Positions 44,321 to 52,773 of a stretch of DNA of 64,000 nucleotides are shown one piece after another. How positions within the stretch are numbered: the stretch's first letter is position 1; every line of letters starts with the position of its first letter. The position numbers and the translations under genes are program-made. Source of the DNA: an uncultured Pelagibacteraceae bacterium (GTDB lineage Bacteria; Pseudomonadota; Alphaproteobacteria; Pelagibacterales; Pelagibacteraceae); contig CACJQT010000004.1 of NCBI GenBank assembly GCA_902595635.1, positions 17,750 to 81,749 of the forward strand, given 5' to 3'. Below the pieces are notes generated by a model, which saw only the letters and a program-made list of their open reading frames with translations, had not been told where the DNA came from and did no database searches.

Positions 44321-45399
44321 TGAATTTAATTGGAGAGAAAATTTCTTATAAACCTGATGAGCAGTTTCATTTAAACGATGTCTCATTTAATTTTAAAAAA
44401 GGTAATTTGTATACCATTTTAGGCAGAACCTTATCTGGTAAGACTACACTTTTAAAAACAATTGCAGGATTATTAAATCCAGATCAAGGCTCAATTTCTT
44501 TTGAGGAAAAAGACTTTATTAAAATACCAGTTTGGGAAAGAAATGTTGCTATGGTCTATCAACAATTCATTAATTATCCTCACTTAAATGTTTATGAAAA
44601 CATAACTTTTCCATTAGAACAAAGAAAATTAAGTCCTGAGCAAATAAAAAAAGATGTAGATGAAGCTCTAAAAACTGTTGGATTAGTTGGATTTGAAAAT
44701 AGAAAAATTCAGGAATTATCCGGTGGACAGCAACAAAGAGTTGCACTTGCAAGATCACTTGCAAAAAAAGCAAAAATTTTGTTGCTAGACGAACCGTTAG
44801 TTAATTTAGATTATAAACTTAGAGAGCAGTTAAGAGAAGAATTTAAAAGAATTTTCTCAGAAGGACTGTCCCAAGATACAATTTTAATTTACTCAACAAC
44901 AGATCCCCAAGAAGTAATGGAACTAAATGGAGAAGTAATTGTTTTAGATGAAGGGAAAGTATTACAAAAAGGGGCTGCTAAAGAGATTTTTGAAAATCCA
45001 TCTAATTTAAAAGTTGCAGAAATATCAAATGATCCACCAATGAATGTTTTAAAGGGTTCAAAAAATTTAAAAAATCTGAATTTTGAGAATATTTCTTTAG
45101 AAATTCCAAATCATTTTAAGAATTTAGAAGATAAAGATTATAATTTTGGAATTAGAGCTTCAGAAATTAAACTTGATGAAAATGGTGAAGAATTTGAAAT
45201 AGAATTAGCAGAAATTAGTGGGTCAGAAACATTGCTCCACCTAAAAAGAGGAAATTCAAAAATAATTGCTTTAATCGAGGAAGTAATGAATTTTAAAATT
45301 CATGAGAAAGTAAAAATAAATTTTAATGTAAATAAGTTTTATGCTTTTGGAGAAGATGAAAAATTGGTTTCGTCGCCATATGGAGGAACAAATGGCTAA
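44320..45399 (+). CDS. ABC transporter ATPase 1 (GlpS-like), H-loop His replaced
   Basis: 359 residues: MalK-type, with nucleotide-binding domain to about 235 and a C-terminal regulatory beta-domain. Walker A is GRTLSGKT (35-42), signature LSGGQQQR (133-140) and Walker B ILLLDEP, all functional-looking, but the H-loop reads STTDPQE with Thr194 where histidine is expected. The signature is canonical. This pairs asymmetrically with the second ATPase. The unusual Walker A wording and TTD loop recall the GlpS subunit of rhizobial glycerol importers (recollection). Confidence 0.88.
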   Translation: MNLIGEKISYKPDEQFHLNDVSFNFKKGNLYTILGRTLSGKTTLLKTIAGLLNPDQGSISFEEKDFIKIPVWERNVAMVYQQFINYPHLNVYENITFPLEQRKLSPEQIKKDVDEALKTVGLVGFENRKIQELSGGQQQRVALARSLAKKAKILLLDEPLVNLDYKLREQLREEFKRIFSEGLSQDTILIYSTTDPQEVMELNGEVIVLDEGKVLQKGAAKEIFENPSNLKVAEISNDPPMNVLKGSKNLKNLNFENISLEIPNHFKNLEDKDYNFGIRASEIKLDENGEEFEIELAEISGSETLLHLKRGNSKIIALIEEVMNFKIHEKVKINFNVNKFYAFGEDEKLVSSPYGGTNG

Positions 45400-46465
45400 A
45401 ATTGATTTATCAAATATTTCTCATACCTATAATCCTCTAGATCCAAAACCAACATATGCTCTTAATCCGTTTTCAATGACATGGGAAAATGGCAAGCGGT
45501 ATGCAATTTTGGGACCTTCTGGGTGTGGAAAAACCACAATGTTAAACATTGTTTCTGGACTAGTGAGACCATCCAAAGGTGAAATATTATTCGATGAAAC
45601 ACCTGTGACCGATTTAAAAACGGAAGATAGAAATATTGCCCAAGTTTTCCAATTCCCTGTAATTTACAATACAATGACTGTTTATGATAATTTAGCGTTT
45701 CCACTAAGATGCAGGGAATTTACAAAAGATAAAATTGAAGAAAGAGTAAAAGCAGTTTCAGATACTTTAAATTTATCGTCATTTTTAAACTCACCAGCGA
45801 GAAAATTAACTGCTGATCAAAAACAACTTATCTCTTTAGGTAGAGGGTTGGTTCGAGAAGACGTTGCAGCTGTTTTAATGGACGAACCTCTTACAGTTAT
45901 AGACCCAGATTTAAAATTTAGACTTCGAAGAAACTTAAAAGAAATCAATGAACAATATAAAACAACATTGGTTTATGTAACTCATGATCAAAACGAAGCT
46001 ATGACTTTTGCCGAAAATATAATTGTTATGGATCAAGGTGAAATCGTACAAGTTGGATTGCCAAAAGATTTATTTGAAAAACCTAAAACAACTTTTGTCG
46101 GTTATTTTATTGGCTCTCCTGCGATGAATATTTTTCATTCAACTGTATCCTCTGATCATGAAGTAAAAATTAATGATACCACTATTAAGACAAATTCAAA
46201 TTTAGGAAATTTAAAAGATAAAAATGTTAAACTCGGAATTAGATCCGAGTTCATAGAGTTGGCTGAAAAAGAAAAAAATAATACTGTTAAAATTAAACTT
46301 ACAAGAGTTGAGGACTTTGGTAATTTTAAGCTTCTTACAGGAAAAATGGGTAATTTAGTGATTAAGTCAAAAGTAGAAAGAGAAAAACCCATTCCAGACG
46401 GAGAATTAAATTTATATTTTCCACCTGAGAAATGTTGCGTTTATTCTGATGAAAAATTAGTTTAA
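45392..46465 (+). CDS. ABC transporter ATPase 2 (GlpT-like), signature motif degenerate
   Basis: 357 residues from the ATG at 45392, which has GGAGG five bases upstream; an earlier in-frame start at 45341 would lie inside ATPase 1. Walker A GPSGCGKTTM (41-50), Walker B VLMDEP (161-166) and H-loop VTHDQ (His198) are canonical, but the ABC signature is LTADQKQ (139-145), not LSGGQQ, and the D-loop is LTVID. A C-terminal regulatory domain follows. Overlaps ATPase 1 by eight bases, implying equal amounts of both subunits. Confidence 0.88.
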   Translation: MAKIDLSNISHTYNPLDPKPTYALNPFSMTWENGKRYAILGPSGCGKTTMLNIVSGLVRPSKGEILFDETPVTDLKTEDRNIAQVFQFPVIYNTMTVYDNLAFPLRCREFTKDKIEERVKAVSDTLNLSSFLNSPARKLTADQKQLISLGRGLVREDVAAVLMDEPLTVIDPDLKFRLRRNLKEINEQYKTTLVYVTHDQNEAMTFAENIIVMDQGEIVQVGLPKDLFEKPKTTFVGYFIGSPAMNIFHSTVSSDHEVKINDTTIKTNSNLGNLKDKNVKLGIRSEFIELAEKEKNNTVKIKLTRVEDFGNFKLLTGKMGNLVIKSKVEREKPIPDGELNLYFPPEKCCVYSDEKLV

Positions 46466-46472
46466 AGGATAA

Positions 46473-47771
46473 ATGAAACTCCTAAATTTATCAGCACAAC
46501 AACTTTTAAAAAAACTTAAAAATAAACAATTAACTTCCGTTGAACTTTGTAAAGCTTATATCAATCAAAAAAAAAAATATGATAAGAATATTCAGGCTTG
46601 GGAATATTTTAATGAAAAAAAACTACTAAGTGATGCAAAAAAATCTGACAATCATAGAAAAAAATTAAAATCTTTAGGAGTTTTGCATGGTCTACCAGTA
46701 GCACTTAAAGATATTATCTCAACATCTGAAATGCCAACAAAATATGGCGCAAGAATAAAATTAAAAAAAAAAAATAATTTAGATGCTAAAATTGTTGAGC
46801 TCTTAAAAAAAGCTGGAGCAATAATTATGGGTAAAACTGTAACTTGTGAATTAGCATTCTTATCGCCATCTAAAACTAAAAACCCACATGATTATTCAAG
46901 AACACCAGGGGGTTCATCTAGTGGCTCTGCAGCCGTTATTGCATCTCATATGGCGCCATTATCAATTGGAACTCAAACGGGTGGATCTGTAATTAGGCCA
47001 GCCTCTTATTGTGGAGTTGTTGGTTATAAACCTACTTATGGATTAATTTCTAGAAATGGTGTTTTGCAAACATCATATAATTTGGATCAAGTCGGAGTAT
47101 TTGGAAAAACAATTGGTGATGTAGAACTTTTATCGAAAGTTTTGTTTGCTAGAGATGATGCAGATGAAACAACAACAAGTATTAGTTTTCTTAATAAAAA
47201 AATTAAAATAAAAAAATCAAAATTTGTTTTTTATAAAACCAAACGCTGGAGAAATGTTGATAGTATTTCAAAAAAATCATTTAATAAATTTATTTTAAAT
47301 AATAAAAAAATAGTAAAAGTTGAGACTGCTCCCAAATATTTTGAAGATATGATTGATTGTCATACAATTATATACGAGACAGAGATGGCTCAAAATTTCC
47401 ATCATTATTACAAAACTTCAAAAGGAAAACTTTCTATAGAAATTAACAAAGCAATTATTAATGGACTAAAACATTCGGCAAAAGATTATGCTTTAGCTTT
47501 AGATGCGATGAGAACATATTCAAAAAACTTAGATAATATATTTGAAAGGTTTGATGCAATTATAACGCCAAGCAGTTGTGGAATCGCAGACAAAGGATTT
47601 AAGACAACTGGTAGTCCAGAATTTAATAAGATTTGGTCTCTAGCACATGTTCCCTGCATTTCACTGCCAATTTTAAAAGGCGAAAAAAATTTACCTTTAG
47701 GATTGCAAATCATAGGCAAAAAATTTGAAGATCTAAGCATGTTAAAGCATGCCAAAATATTCAAGAAATAG
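46473..47771 (+). CDS. Amidase signature family protein
   Basis: 432 residues. Catalytic Lys79 in LPVALKDII, the Gly/Ser loop PGGSSSGSAAVIA (145-157), and the nucleophile Ser172 in GTQTGGSVIRPASYC are all present. Hydrolyses an amide or related bond; substrate unknown. No GatB/GatC neighbours, so it is not the tRNA amidotransferase. Eight bases after the ABC ATPase, so perhaps part of the same operon, acting on an imported or derived amide. Confidence 0.88.
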   Translation: MKLLNLSAQQLLKKLKNKQLTSVELCKAYINQKKKYDKNIQAWEYFNEKKLLSDAKKSDNHRKKLKSLGVLHGLPVALKDIISTSEMPTKYGARIKLKKKNNLDAKIVELLKKAGAIIMGKTVTCELAFLSPSKTKNPHDYSRTPGGSSSGSAAVIASHMAPLSIGTQTGGSVIRPASYCGVVGYKPTYGLISRNGVLQTSYNLDQVGVFGKTIGDVELLSKVLFARDDADETTTSISFLNKKIKIKKSKFVFYKTKRWRNVDSISKKSFNKFILNNKKIVKVETAPKYFEDMIDCHTIIYETEMAQNFHHYYKTSKGKLSIEINKAIINGLKHSAKDYALALDAMRTYSKNLDNIFERFDAIITPSSCGIADKGFKTTGSPEFNKIWSLAHVPCISLPILKGEKNLPLGLQIIGKKFEDLSMLKHAKIFKK

Positions 47772-47788
47772 AGATAATTCACAAACAT

Positions 47789-47807
47789 TTACAATCATAG
47801 ATTGTAA
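47789..47807. repeat. Inverted repeat TTACAATC-ata-GATTGTAA before the TRAP genes
   Basis: Exact 8-bp arms (47789-47796 and 47800-47807) 17 bases past the amidase stop. No T-run follows, so it is a poor terminator. The half-site ATTGTAA also occurs in the tsaD-hemC repeat, with different spacing. Confidence 0.35.
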
Positions 47808-47845
47808 TTAAGTGAAAAATCCTCAGTTTTTTAAAATGACTCTAA

Positions 47846-47870
47846 GATGCATATATGCTTTAAATGCATC
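47846..47870. promoter_or_regulatory. Inverted repeat GATGCAT...ATGCATC upstream of the TRAP operon
   Basis: GATGCAT (47846-47852) and ATGCATC (47864-47870) are reverse complements 11 bases apart, 28 bases upstream of the binding-protein start. Spacing fits an operator for a dimeric regulator or a hairpin in the leader. The gap 47772-47897 holds no ORF. AGAGGAG before the ATG is a strong ribosome site. Confidence 0.4.
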
Positions 47871-47897
47871 AGTTAATTAACTTAAAGAGGAGAAATA

Positions 47898-49028
47898 ATG
47901 ATTAAAGAAAAAAAACTATTGAAGGGTAAAACTCCTTCAAGACGTAAATTCTTTAAGGCTGCTGCTGCGACTGGTGTTGCTGCTGTAGCTGCATCATCTT
48001 TAGCTGCTCCAGCCGTTGCCAAAGAAAGAATTGAAGCTTCTATGGTAGCTACATGGGGAAGAGATTTCCCAGGTTTAGGAACTGGTGCGCAAAGATTTGC
48101 TCAAAGAATTACAGACATGAGTGATGGAAGAATTCAAGTCACTTACTATGCAGCAAACGAAAGGGTTAAAGCGTTTGACTCATTTGATGAAGTTGCTTCA
48201 GGTAACTCGCAAATGTATCACGCTGCTGACTACTACTGGGTTAAAAAAGATCCGGCTTGGGGTTACTTTACAGCTGTACCTTTCGGTTTCACTTACACTG
48301 AAATGAACGCATGGATTAGATTTGCTGGTGGTCAACAATTATGGGATGAACTATCAGACAAATTCGGTCTAAAAAACTTTATGTGTGGAAGCACAGGAGT
48401 TCAAATGGGTGGATGGTTTAATAAGAAAATTAGAAGCCCTAATGACTTCAAAGGTCTTAAAATGCGTATGCCTGGATTAGGTGGACAAGTTATCGGTAAA
48501 CTTGGAGGATCTCCAGTTTCACTTCCTGGTGGACAAATTTACGAAAACCTTGTTTCTGGTGCAATTGATGCAACAGAGTGGGTAGGTCCATGGAATGATG
48601 AAGCTATGAAATTCCAAGAAGCTGCTAAATACTACTACTATCCTGGAATGCACGAGCCAGGATCTATGTTAGCATGTGGTTCTAACAAATCTTGGTTTAC
48701 AAGCTTATCAAAATCAGATCAGCTATTAATTGAAGCTGCAGCTGCGATGGAAAATGACGTTATGATGTCAGAGTACAACGCTAAAAATGGTGCTGCGCTT
48801 GCAAGATTAATAAACGATCATGGTGTTAAACTAGAGAAGTTTAGCGACAAAGTTTATGATGGTTTTGCTAAAGCTGCTAATGAAGTATTTGAGGAAACAA
48901 GAGCAAGCAGTGGTCTCGCTGAGAGAATCCACTCTAGTTTCTTACAGGCTAGAAAAGACATTGGTTCTTGGACCAACTTGTCTGACTCACCTTACATTTC
49001 TCAAAGAAACAGAGCATTAGGAATGTAA
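47898..49028 (+). CDS. TRAP transporter substrate-binding protein (DctP/TakP-like), Tat-exported
   Basis: 376 residues. A twin-arginine signal PSRRKFFKAA with an Ala-rich core ends at APAVA (about 41). The DctP fold follows: RFAQRITDMSDGRIQVTYYAANE, KGLKMRMPGLGGQVIGKLGG (conserved Arg for the carboxylate), and ATEWVGPWNDEAMKFQEAAKYYY, close to the oxoacid-binding TakP group. It captures a carboxylic acid in the periplasm and feeds the DctQM permease. Very strong ribosome site and following terminator indicate high expression. Confidence 0.92.
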   Translation: MIKEKKLLKGKTPSRRKFFKAAAATGVAAVAASSLAAPAVAKERIEASMVATWGRDFPGLGTGAQRFAQRITDMSDGRIQVTYYAANERVKAFDSFDEVASGNSQMYHAADYYWVKKDPAWGYFTAVPFGFTYTEMNAWIRFAGGQQLWDELSDKFGLKNFMCGSTGVQMGGWFNKKIRSPNDFKGLKMRMPGLGGQVIGKLGGSPVSLPGGQIYENLVSGAIDATEWVGPWNDEAMKFQEAAKYYYYPGMHEPGSMLACGSNKSWFTSLSKSDQLLIEAAAAMENDVMMSEYNAKNGAALARLINDHGVKLEKFSDKVYDGFAKAANEVFEETRASSGLAERIHSSFLQARKDIGSWTNLSDSPYISQRNRALGM

Positions 49029-49048
49029 TCTAACTAAATTTAGTTATT

Positions 49049-49078
49049 AAAGGGCCCTTAATTGGGCCCTTTTTTTTT
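49049..49078 (+). terminator. Rho-independent terminator after the TRAP binding protein
   Basis: AAAGGGCCC - ttaatt - GGGCCCTTT with a run of T to 49078. Lies 21 bases after the binding-protein stop and before the permease genes, so most transcripts probably stop here. Confidence 0.9.
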
Positions 49079-49116
49079 AAACAAAATCGAGTATTACTAA
49101 GGTATTTTAAAATACT

Positions 49117-50106
49117 ATGGTGACAAAAAATTCAAATCTTTCTCTATATCTTAGAATAATCAGTTATTCAGTTTTAGCTTTTACTTTAGCATTTCTTATT
49201 AATAATGTTTTAACAGTTTGGAGTGATTGGCCAGGAATAAAAAAAATTTTTTCACATCATGAGATGTTTGGATATAAGAAAAAAGCTTTAGAGGGATCTG
49301 ATTTAAATTATGGTTATATGCAAATTGGATTGTATTTGATTTGTATTGCTGCAGTCGTTTTTTATGTATTTAAAACATATAGCCAAACTTTGGAGCAAGA
49401 CTCAAAAATTTTATCAAGATTTTCCGCATATCTTGTTAGATCATCATTTTGGGCAGTATTTTTAGTTGGCGTAGCTGACTTTGTAATATCTTTTATGGTT
49501 GTTGAAAGATTATGGGAAGCAATCTTCAGTCCTGAAGTAAAAGCATTGATGGTTAAAGCCCCTGTAAGAATTACTTATATTCACTTTCCAATAATATTAA
49601 TTTCTTTCGTGATTGGATATTTTACAAAATCAGTTGGTTTTATTTGGCTAGCAGTATTGGTTGTTGTAAGTGAATTCGTAATTGTATTATCAAGATTTAT
49701 ATTTTCATACGAACAAGCATTTCAAGGGGATCTAGTTAGATTTTGGTATGCTGCACTTTATTTATTTGCCAGTGCATACGCATTAATTCATGAAGGGCAC
49801 GTAAGAGTTGACGTACTTTATTCTTCTTTTAGTGAAAAAAAGAAGGCATGGACAAATATGGTTGGATCGGCAGTTCTAGGAGTACCACTTACATTAATAG
49901 TTATATTTTTAGGTCTAAACGGAAAAGCAAGCATTATAAATGGTCCTGTTGTAGCTTTTGAAGTTACGCAACAAGGATCTAATGGTCTTTATCTTTTATA
50001 TTTGATGGCTGTTTATCTAGCTGTTTTTGCTGTTACGATGTTAATTCAATTTACTAGCTATTTTATGGAAAGTAGTCACAAAATTTTAAAAGGTGTCAAA
50101 AATTAA
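49117..50106 (+). CDS. TRAP transporter small permease (DctQ), enlarged
   Basis: 329 residues, about twice the usual 160-200. The C-terminal half is the DctQ domain (FWYAALYLFASAYALIHEGHVRVDVLYSSFSEKKKAW). The N-terminal half adds roughly four membrane helices (about 12-30, 65-83, 105-125, 145-165). Starts 38 bases after the terminator. Function of the extra helices unknown; the TakQ-type group has long forms. Confidence 0.85.
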   Translation: MVTKNSNLSLYLRIISYSVLAFTLAFLINNVLTVWSDWPGIKKIFSHHEMFGYKKKALEGSDLNYGYMQIGLYLICIAAVVFYVFKTYSQTLEQDSKILSRFSAYLVRSSFWAVFLVGVADFVISFMVVERLWEAIFSPEVKALMVKAPVRITYIHFPIILISFVIGYFTKSVGFIWLAVLVVVSEFVIVLSRFIFSYEQAFQGDLVRFWYAALYLFASAYALIHEGHVRVDVLYSSFSEKKKAWTNMVGSAVLGVPLTLIVIFLGLNGKASIINGPVVAFEVTQQGSNGLYLLYLMAVYLAVFAVTMLIQFTSYFMESSHKILKGVKN

Positions 50107-50109
50107 ATT

Positions 50110-52773
50110 ATGGAAACATTCTTTTTAGCTGTTCTAGTTGTCATAATGATTGTTGCTCTTGCATCGGGTTACCCGGTTGCTTTTGCACTACCTGGTTCAG
50201 CTATAATTGCAATTGGTTTAGCTGCATTTTTTGGCTACATATTCGAGGGAGACTCCAGTGCCTTTTTTGCTGTAGATGGACCTATAGAATGGCTCGTTGC
50301 TGGTATTACAAATTTTAGGAGTAATTACTGGGATGTAGAAACAGATACCTTGATCGCAATTCCTTTATTTATTTTCATGGGAATTATGCTTCAAAAATCA
50401 AAAATTGCCGAAGACTTATTAATAACAATGGGCCAATTGTTTGGACCAATTCCTGGTGGTTTAGGAATTTCAGTTATATTTGTTGGAGCTCTATTAGCAG
50501 CAACGACTGGTATCGTTGGAGCAACTGTAATTGCGATGGGACTAATTTCATTACCAACGATGTTAAATAACAAGTATGATAGACAACTTGCTAGTGGAAT
50601 AGTTTGTTCATCAGGAACATTAGGTCAAATTATTCCTCCATCAATTGTTTTAATTATTATTGCTGACCAGTTGGCAAGTGCATCTGATGTTGCAAACAAC
50701 TTAAGACAAAATGATTATAAAGCTTTAACTGGTGAATTTAATATGCCAGGTGAATTTAGAGTAGGTTCATCAAGTGCAGGTGATATGTTCTTAGGAGCAC
50801 TTTTACCAGGCCTAGTTTTAGTTGCTCTTTATATGATCTATGTATTTATTTTTGCTAGAATAAAGAAAGGTGTTGCACCTCCAGTTCCATTTAAAGGAAA
50901 TTTTGATTTAAAATTTTGGTTAAGGGTAGTTGTAATTATTATACCACCACTTGCATTAATATTTGCTGTATTAGGTTCAATTTTAATGGGTATTGCTACT
51001 GTAAACCAAGCAGGTTCAATCGGAGCAATTGGTGCCACTTTGATGGCTGGTTATAGATTATATGAAGGAAAGAAAAGTGCATTCTATCCTTTAATTTTAA
51101 TTATTGGATCTCTAATTCCAATCACATTTTTTGCATCAAATTATGAATTAAATGTAAAAAATTTGGAGGAAAGAGATTTAAGCGCAATCTTTATTACCGC
51201 TTTCTTTGTAGTTATACTTGTATACGGAATAGGTTGGAGTTTTTGGAGAACTTTTAAAACAGAAAATGTTTTAAAAGAAGTTGTAACAGAAACTTGTGTG
51301 ACTACTTCAATGGTATTTATTATTCTTTTAGGAGCAGCAATGCTTACCTCAGGATTTAGAGCTTTTGGGGGAGAAGAATTAGTAAGAGATTTTTTACAAG
51401 ATTTACCGGGTGGTTTTTGGACACAATTTGTTGTTGTGATGATTGTAATTTTCTTGCTAGGATTTTTCTTAGACTTTATTGAAATTGCAGTTGTTGTTGT
51501 TCCAATAATTGCACCAATATTATTAGCTGAAACAGGGGCTAACGTCACAGCCGTTTGGTTAGGAGTTATGATTGGTGTTAACTTGCAGACTTCCTTCTTA
51601 ACGCCGCCATTTGGATTTGCACTCTTTTATTTGAAAGGTGTAGCTCCCAAAATTGTCAAAACACTTGATATTTGGAAAGGTGTTGTGCCGTTTATAATTC
51701 TTCAGCTTATAGGATTGGGAATAGTCGGTGCATACCCTAGCTTAGTAAATTATCTGCCAAATAGAGTATATTTAACTTCTAATGTTGCTCCTCCACCAAT
51801 GAATCCTAAACTACAGTACTGTTTACAAGAGTACAAATTTGCAAGATTTGATTCAAACGGTGAGACAATTAAAAATGCAATATTAAAATTCCAATCTGAG
51901 GCACCAACTAATCTGCCAGACGATAAAATGGAAATTTTAGAAGATCATTTTGATAGTGCATTAGGAACTTTTGCTCTAGTTGATAAATTAAAAAAAGTTG
52001 AGGTCGAATATAACGCATATGCTGTTGATTATAGGGATCTGCATTTCACTGTTAGAAAGAAGCAAAAGAAAATACTTAAATTAAATAAAAAAATAGAAAA
52101 ATATAAAGCAGAGATTAGAAATTTAGATGATGACGAATTAGATGAGAAAAACAAAATAGAATTAAGAATTGAGGATGTAAAACTTGAAATTGAGGAAATT
52201 CAAAACTCAATTCCAGAAACTTGGCAAGCTAAGAATTCAGAATTTGATAAAATAAATAAAGCTAAAAATACAACAACAAAAAGATATAGAAAGAATGTAG
52301 ATGAAGCCTACGATCTACTTGATCAGTTCGCAATGTTCATAAACGATGGAGTAAAACTTCAAGAAGTATCAAAAGATATTAAACAGTTAGATTATTTTAT
52401 AGCTATGGAAAGCAATACAAAAGTATATGAAAGATCAGTTACAATTATGGATGGATTGTTTGACAAGTTGAGTGAGATCTCTGGAATGGATGAATTTTTA
52501 AATAGTGTAGATGATTTATTATCAATGGTTGACTCAGACGAACTTGATCCAATGGCGATTAGAACAAAATCAAAAGAAGTTGTTGAGTTATTCAATAAAG
52601 AAGTTAGCTGGAGAGCAAATGCTAAAGAAAACTTAATGCCAAAACTTGAGGAATATAATAATGCAATCAAAGAAACAATTGGATTAAGGTTGCAGTCTAA
52701 ACTAACCAAAGAGCAAGCTATCTATGTATCTAAATGTAATTCAATACATAGAGATATTTCACTAAATTTTTAA
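50110..52773 (+). CDS. TRAP transporter large permease (DctM) with C-terminal coiled-coil tail
   Basis: 887 residues. Membrane domain to about residue 555: VALASGYPVAFALPGSAII, IPLFIFMGIMLQKSKIAEDLL, GIVGATVIAMGLISLP, SGTLGQIIPPSIVLII, and GVNLQTSFLTPPFGFALFYLKGV. A tail of about 330 residues follows, rich in Glu/Lys with heptad-like stretches (about 640-710, KKQKKILKLNKKIEKYKAEI) and further helices to the end. Ordinary DctM proteins are 430-620 residues, so the tail is exceptional. It would lie in the cytoplasm if topology is normal. Converges on panE-like gene sharing TTAA as stop. Confidence 0.88.
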   Translation: METFFLAVLVVIMIVALASGYPVAFALPGSAIIAIGLAAFFGYIFEGDSSAFFAVDGPIEWLVAGITNFRSNYWDVETDTLIAIPLFIFMGIMLQKSKIAEDLLITMGQLFGPIPGGLGISVIFVGALLAATTGIVGATVIAMGLISLPTMLNNKYDRQLASGIVCSSGTLGQIIPPSIVLIIIADQLASASDVANNLRQNDYKALTGEFNMPGEFRVGSSSAGDMFLGALLPGLVLVALYMIYVFIFARIKKGVAPPVPFKGNFDLKFWLRVVVIIIPPLALIFAVLGSILMGIATVNQAGSIGAIGATLMAGYRLYEGKKSAFYPLILIIGSLIPITFFASNYELNVKNLEERDLSAIFITAFFVVILVYGIGWSFWRTFKTENVLKEVVTETCVTTSMVFIILLGAAMLTSGFRAFGGEELVRDFLQDLPGGFWTQFVVVMIVIFLLGFFLDFIEIAVVVVPIIAPILLAETGANVTAVWLGVMIGVNLQTSFLTPPFGFALFYLKGVAPKIVKTLDIWKGVVPFIILQLIGLGIVGAYPSLVNYLPNRVYLTSNVAPPPMNPKLQYCLQEYKFARFDSNGETIKNAILKFQSEAPTNLPDDKMEILEDHFDSALGTFALVDKLKKVEVEYNAYAVDYRDLHFTVRKKQKKILKLNKKIEKYKAEIRNLDDDELDEKNKIELRIEDVKLEIEEIQNSIPETWQAKNSEFDKINKAKNTTTKRYRKNVDEAYDLLDQFAMFINDGVKLQEVSKDIKQLDYFIAMESNTKVYERSVTIMDGLFDKLSEISGMDEFLNSVDDLLSMVDSDELDPMAIRTKSKEVVELFNKEVSWRANAKENLMPKLEEYNNAIKETIGLRLQSKLTKEQAIYVSKCNSIHRDISLNF

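Noticed and set aside
51141..51548. Minus-strand frame of 135 residues inside dctM
   Set aside because: Thr/Ile/Ser-rich low-complexity antisense of membrane helices; not a gene.
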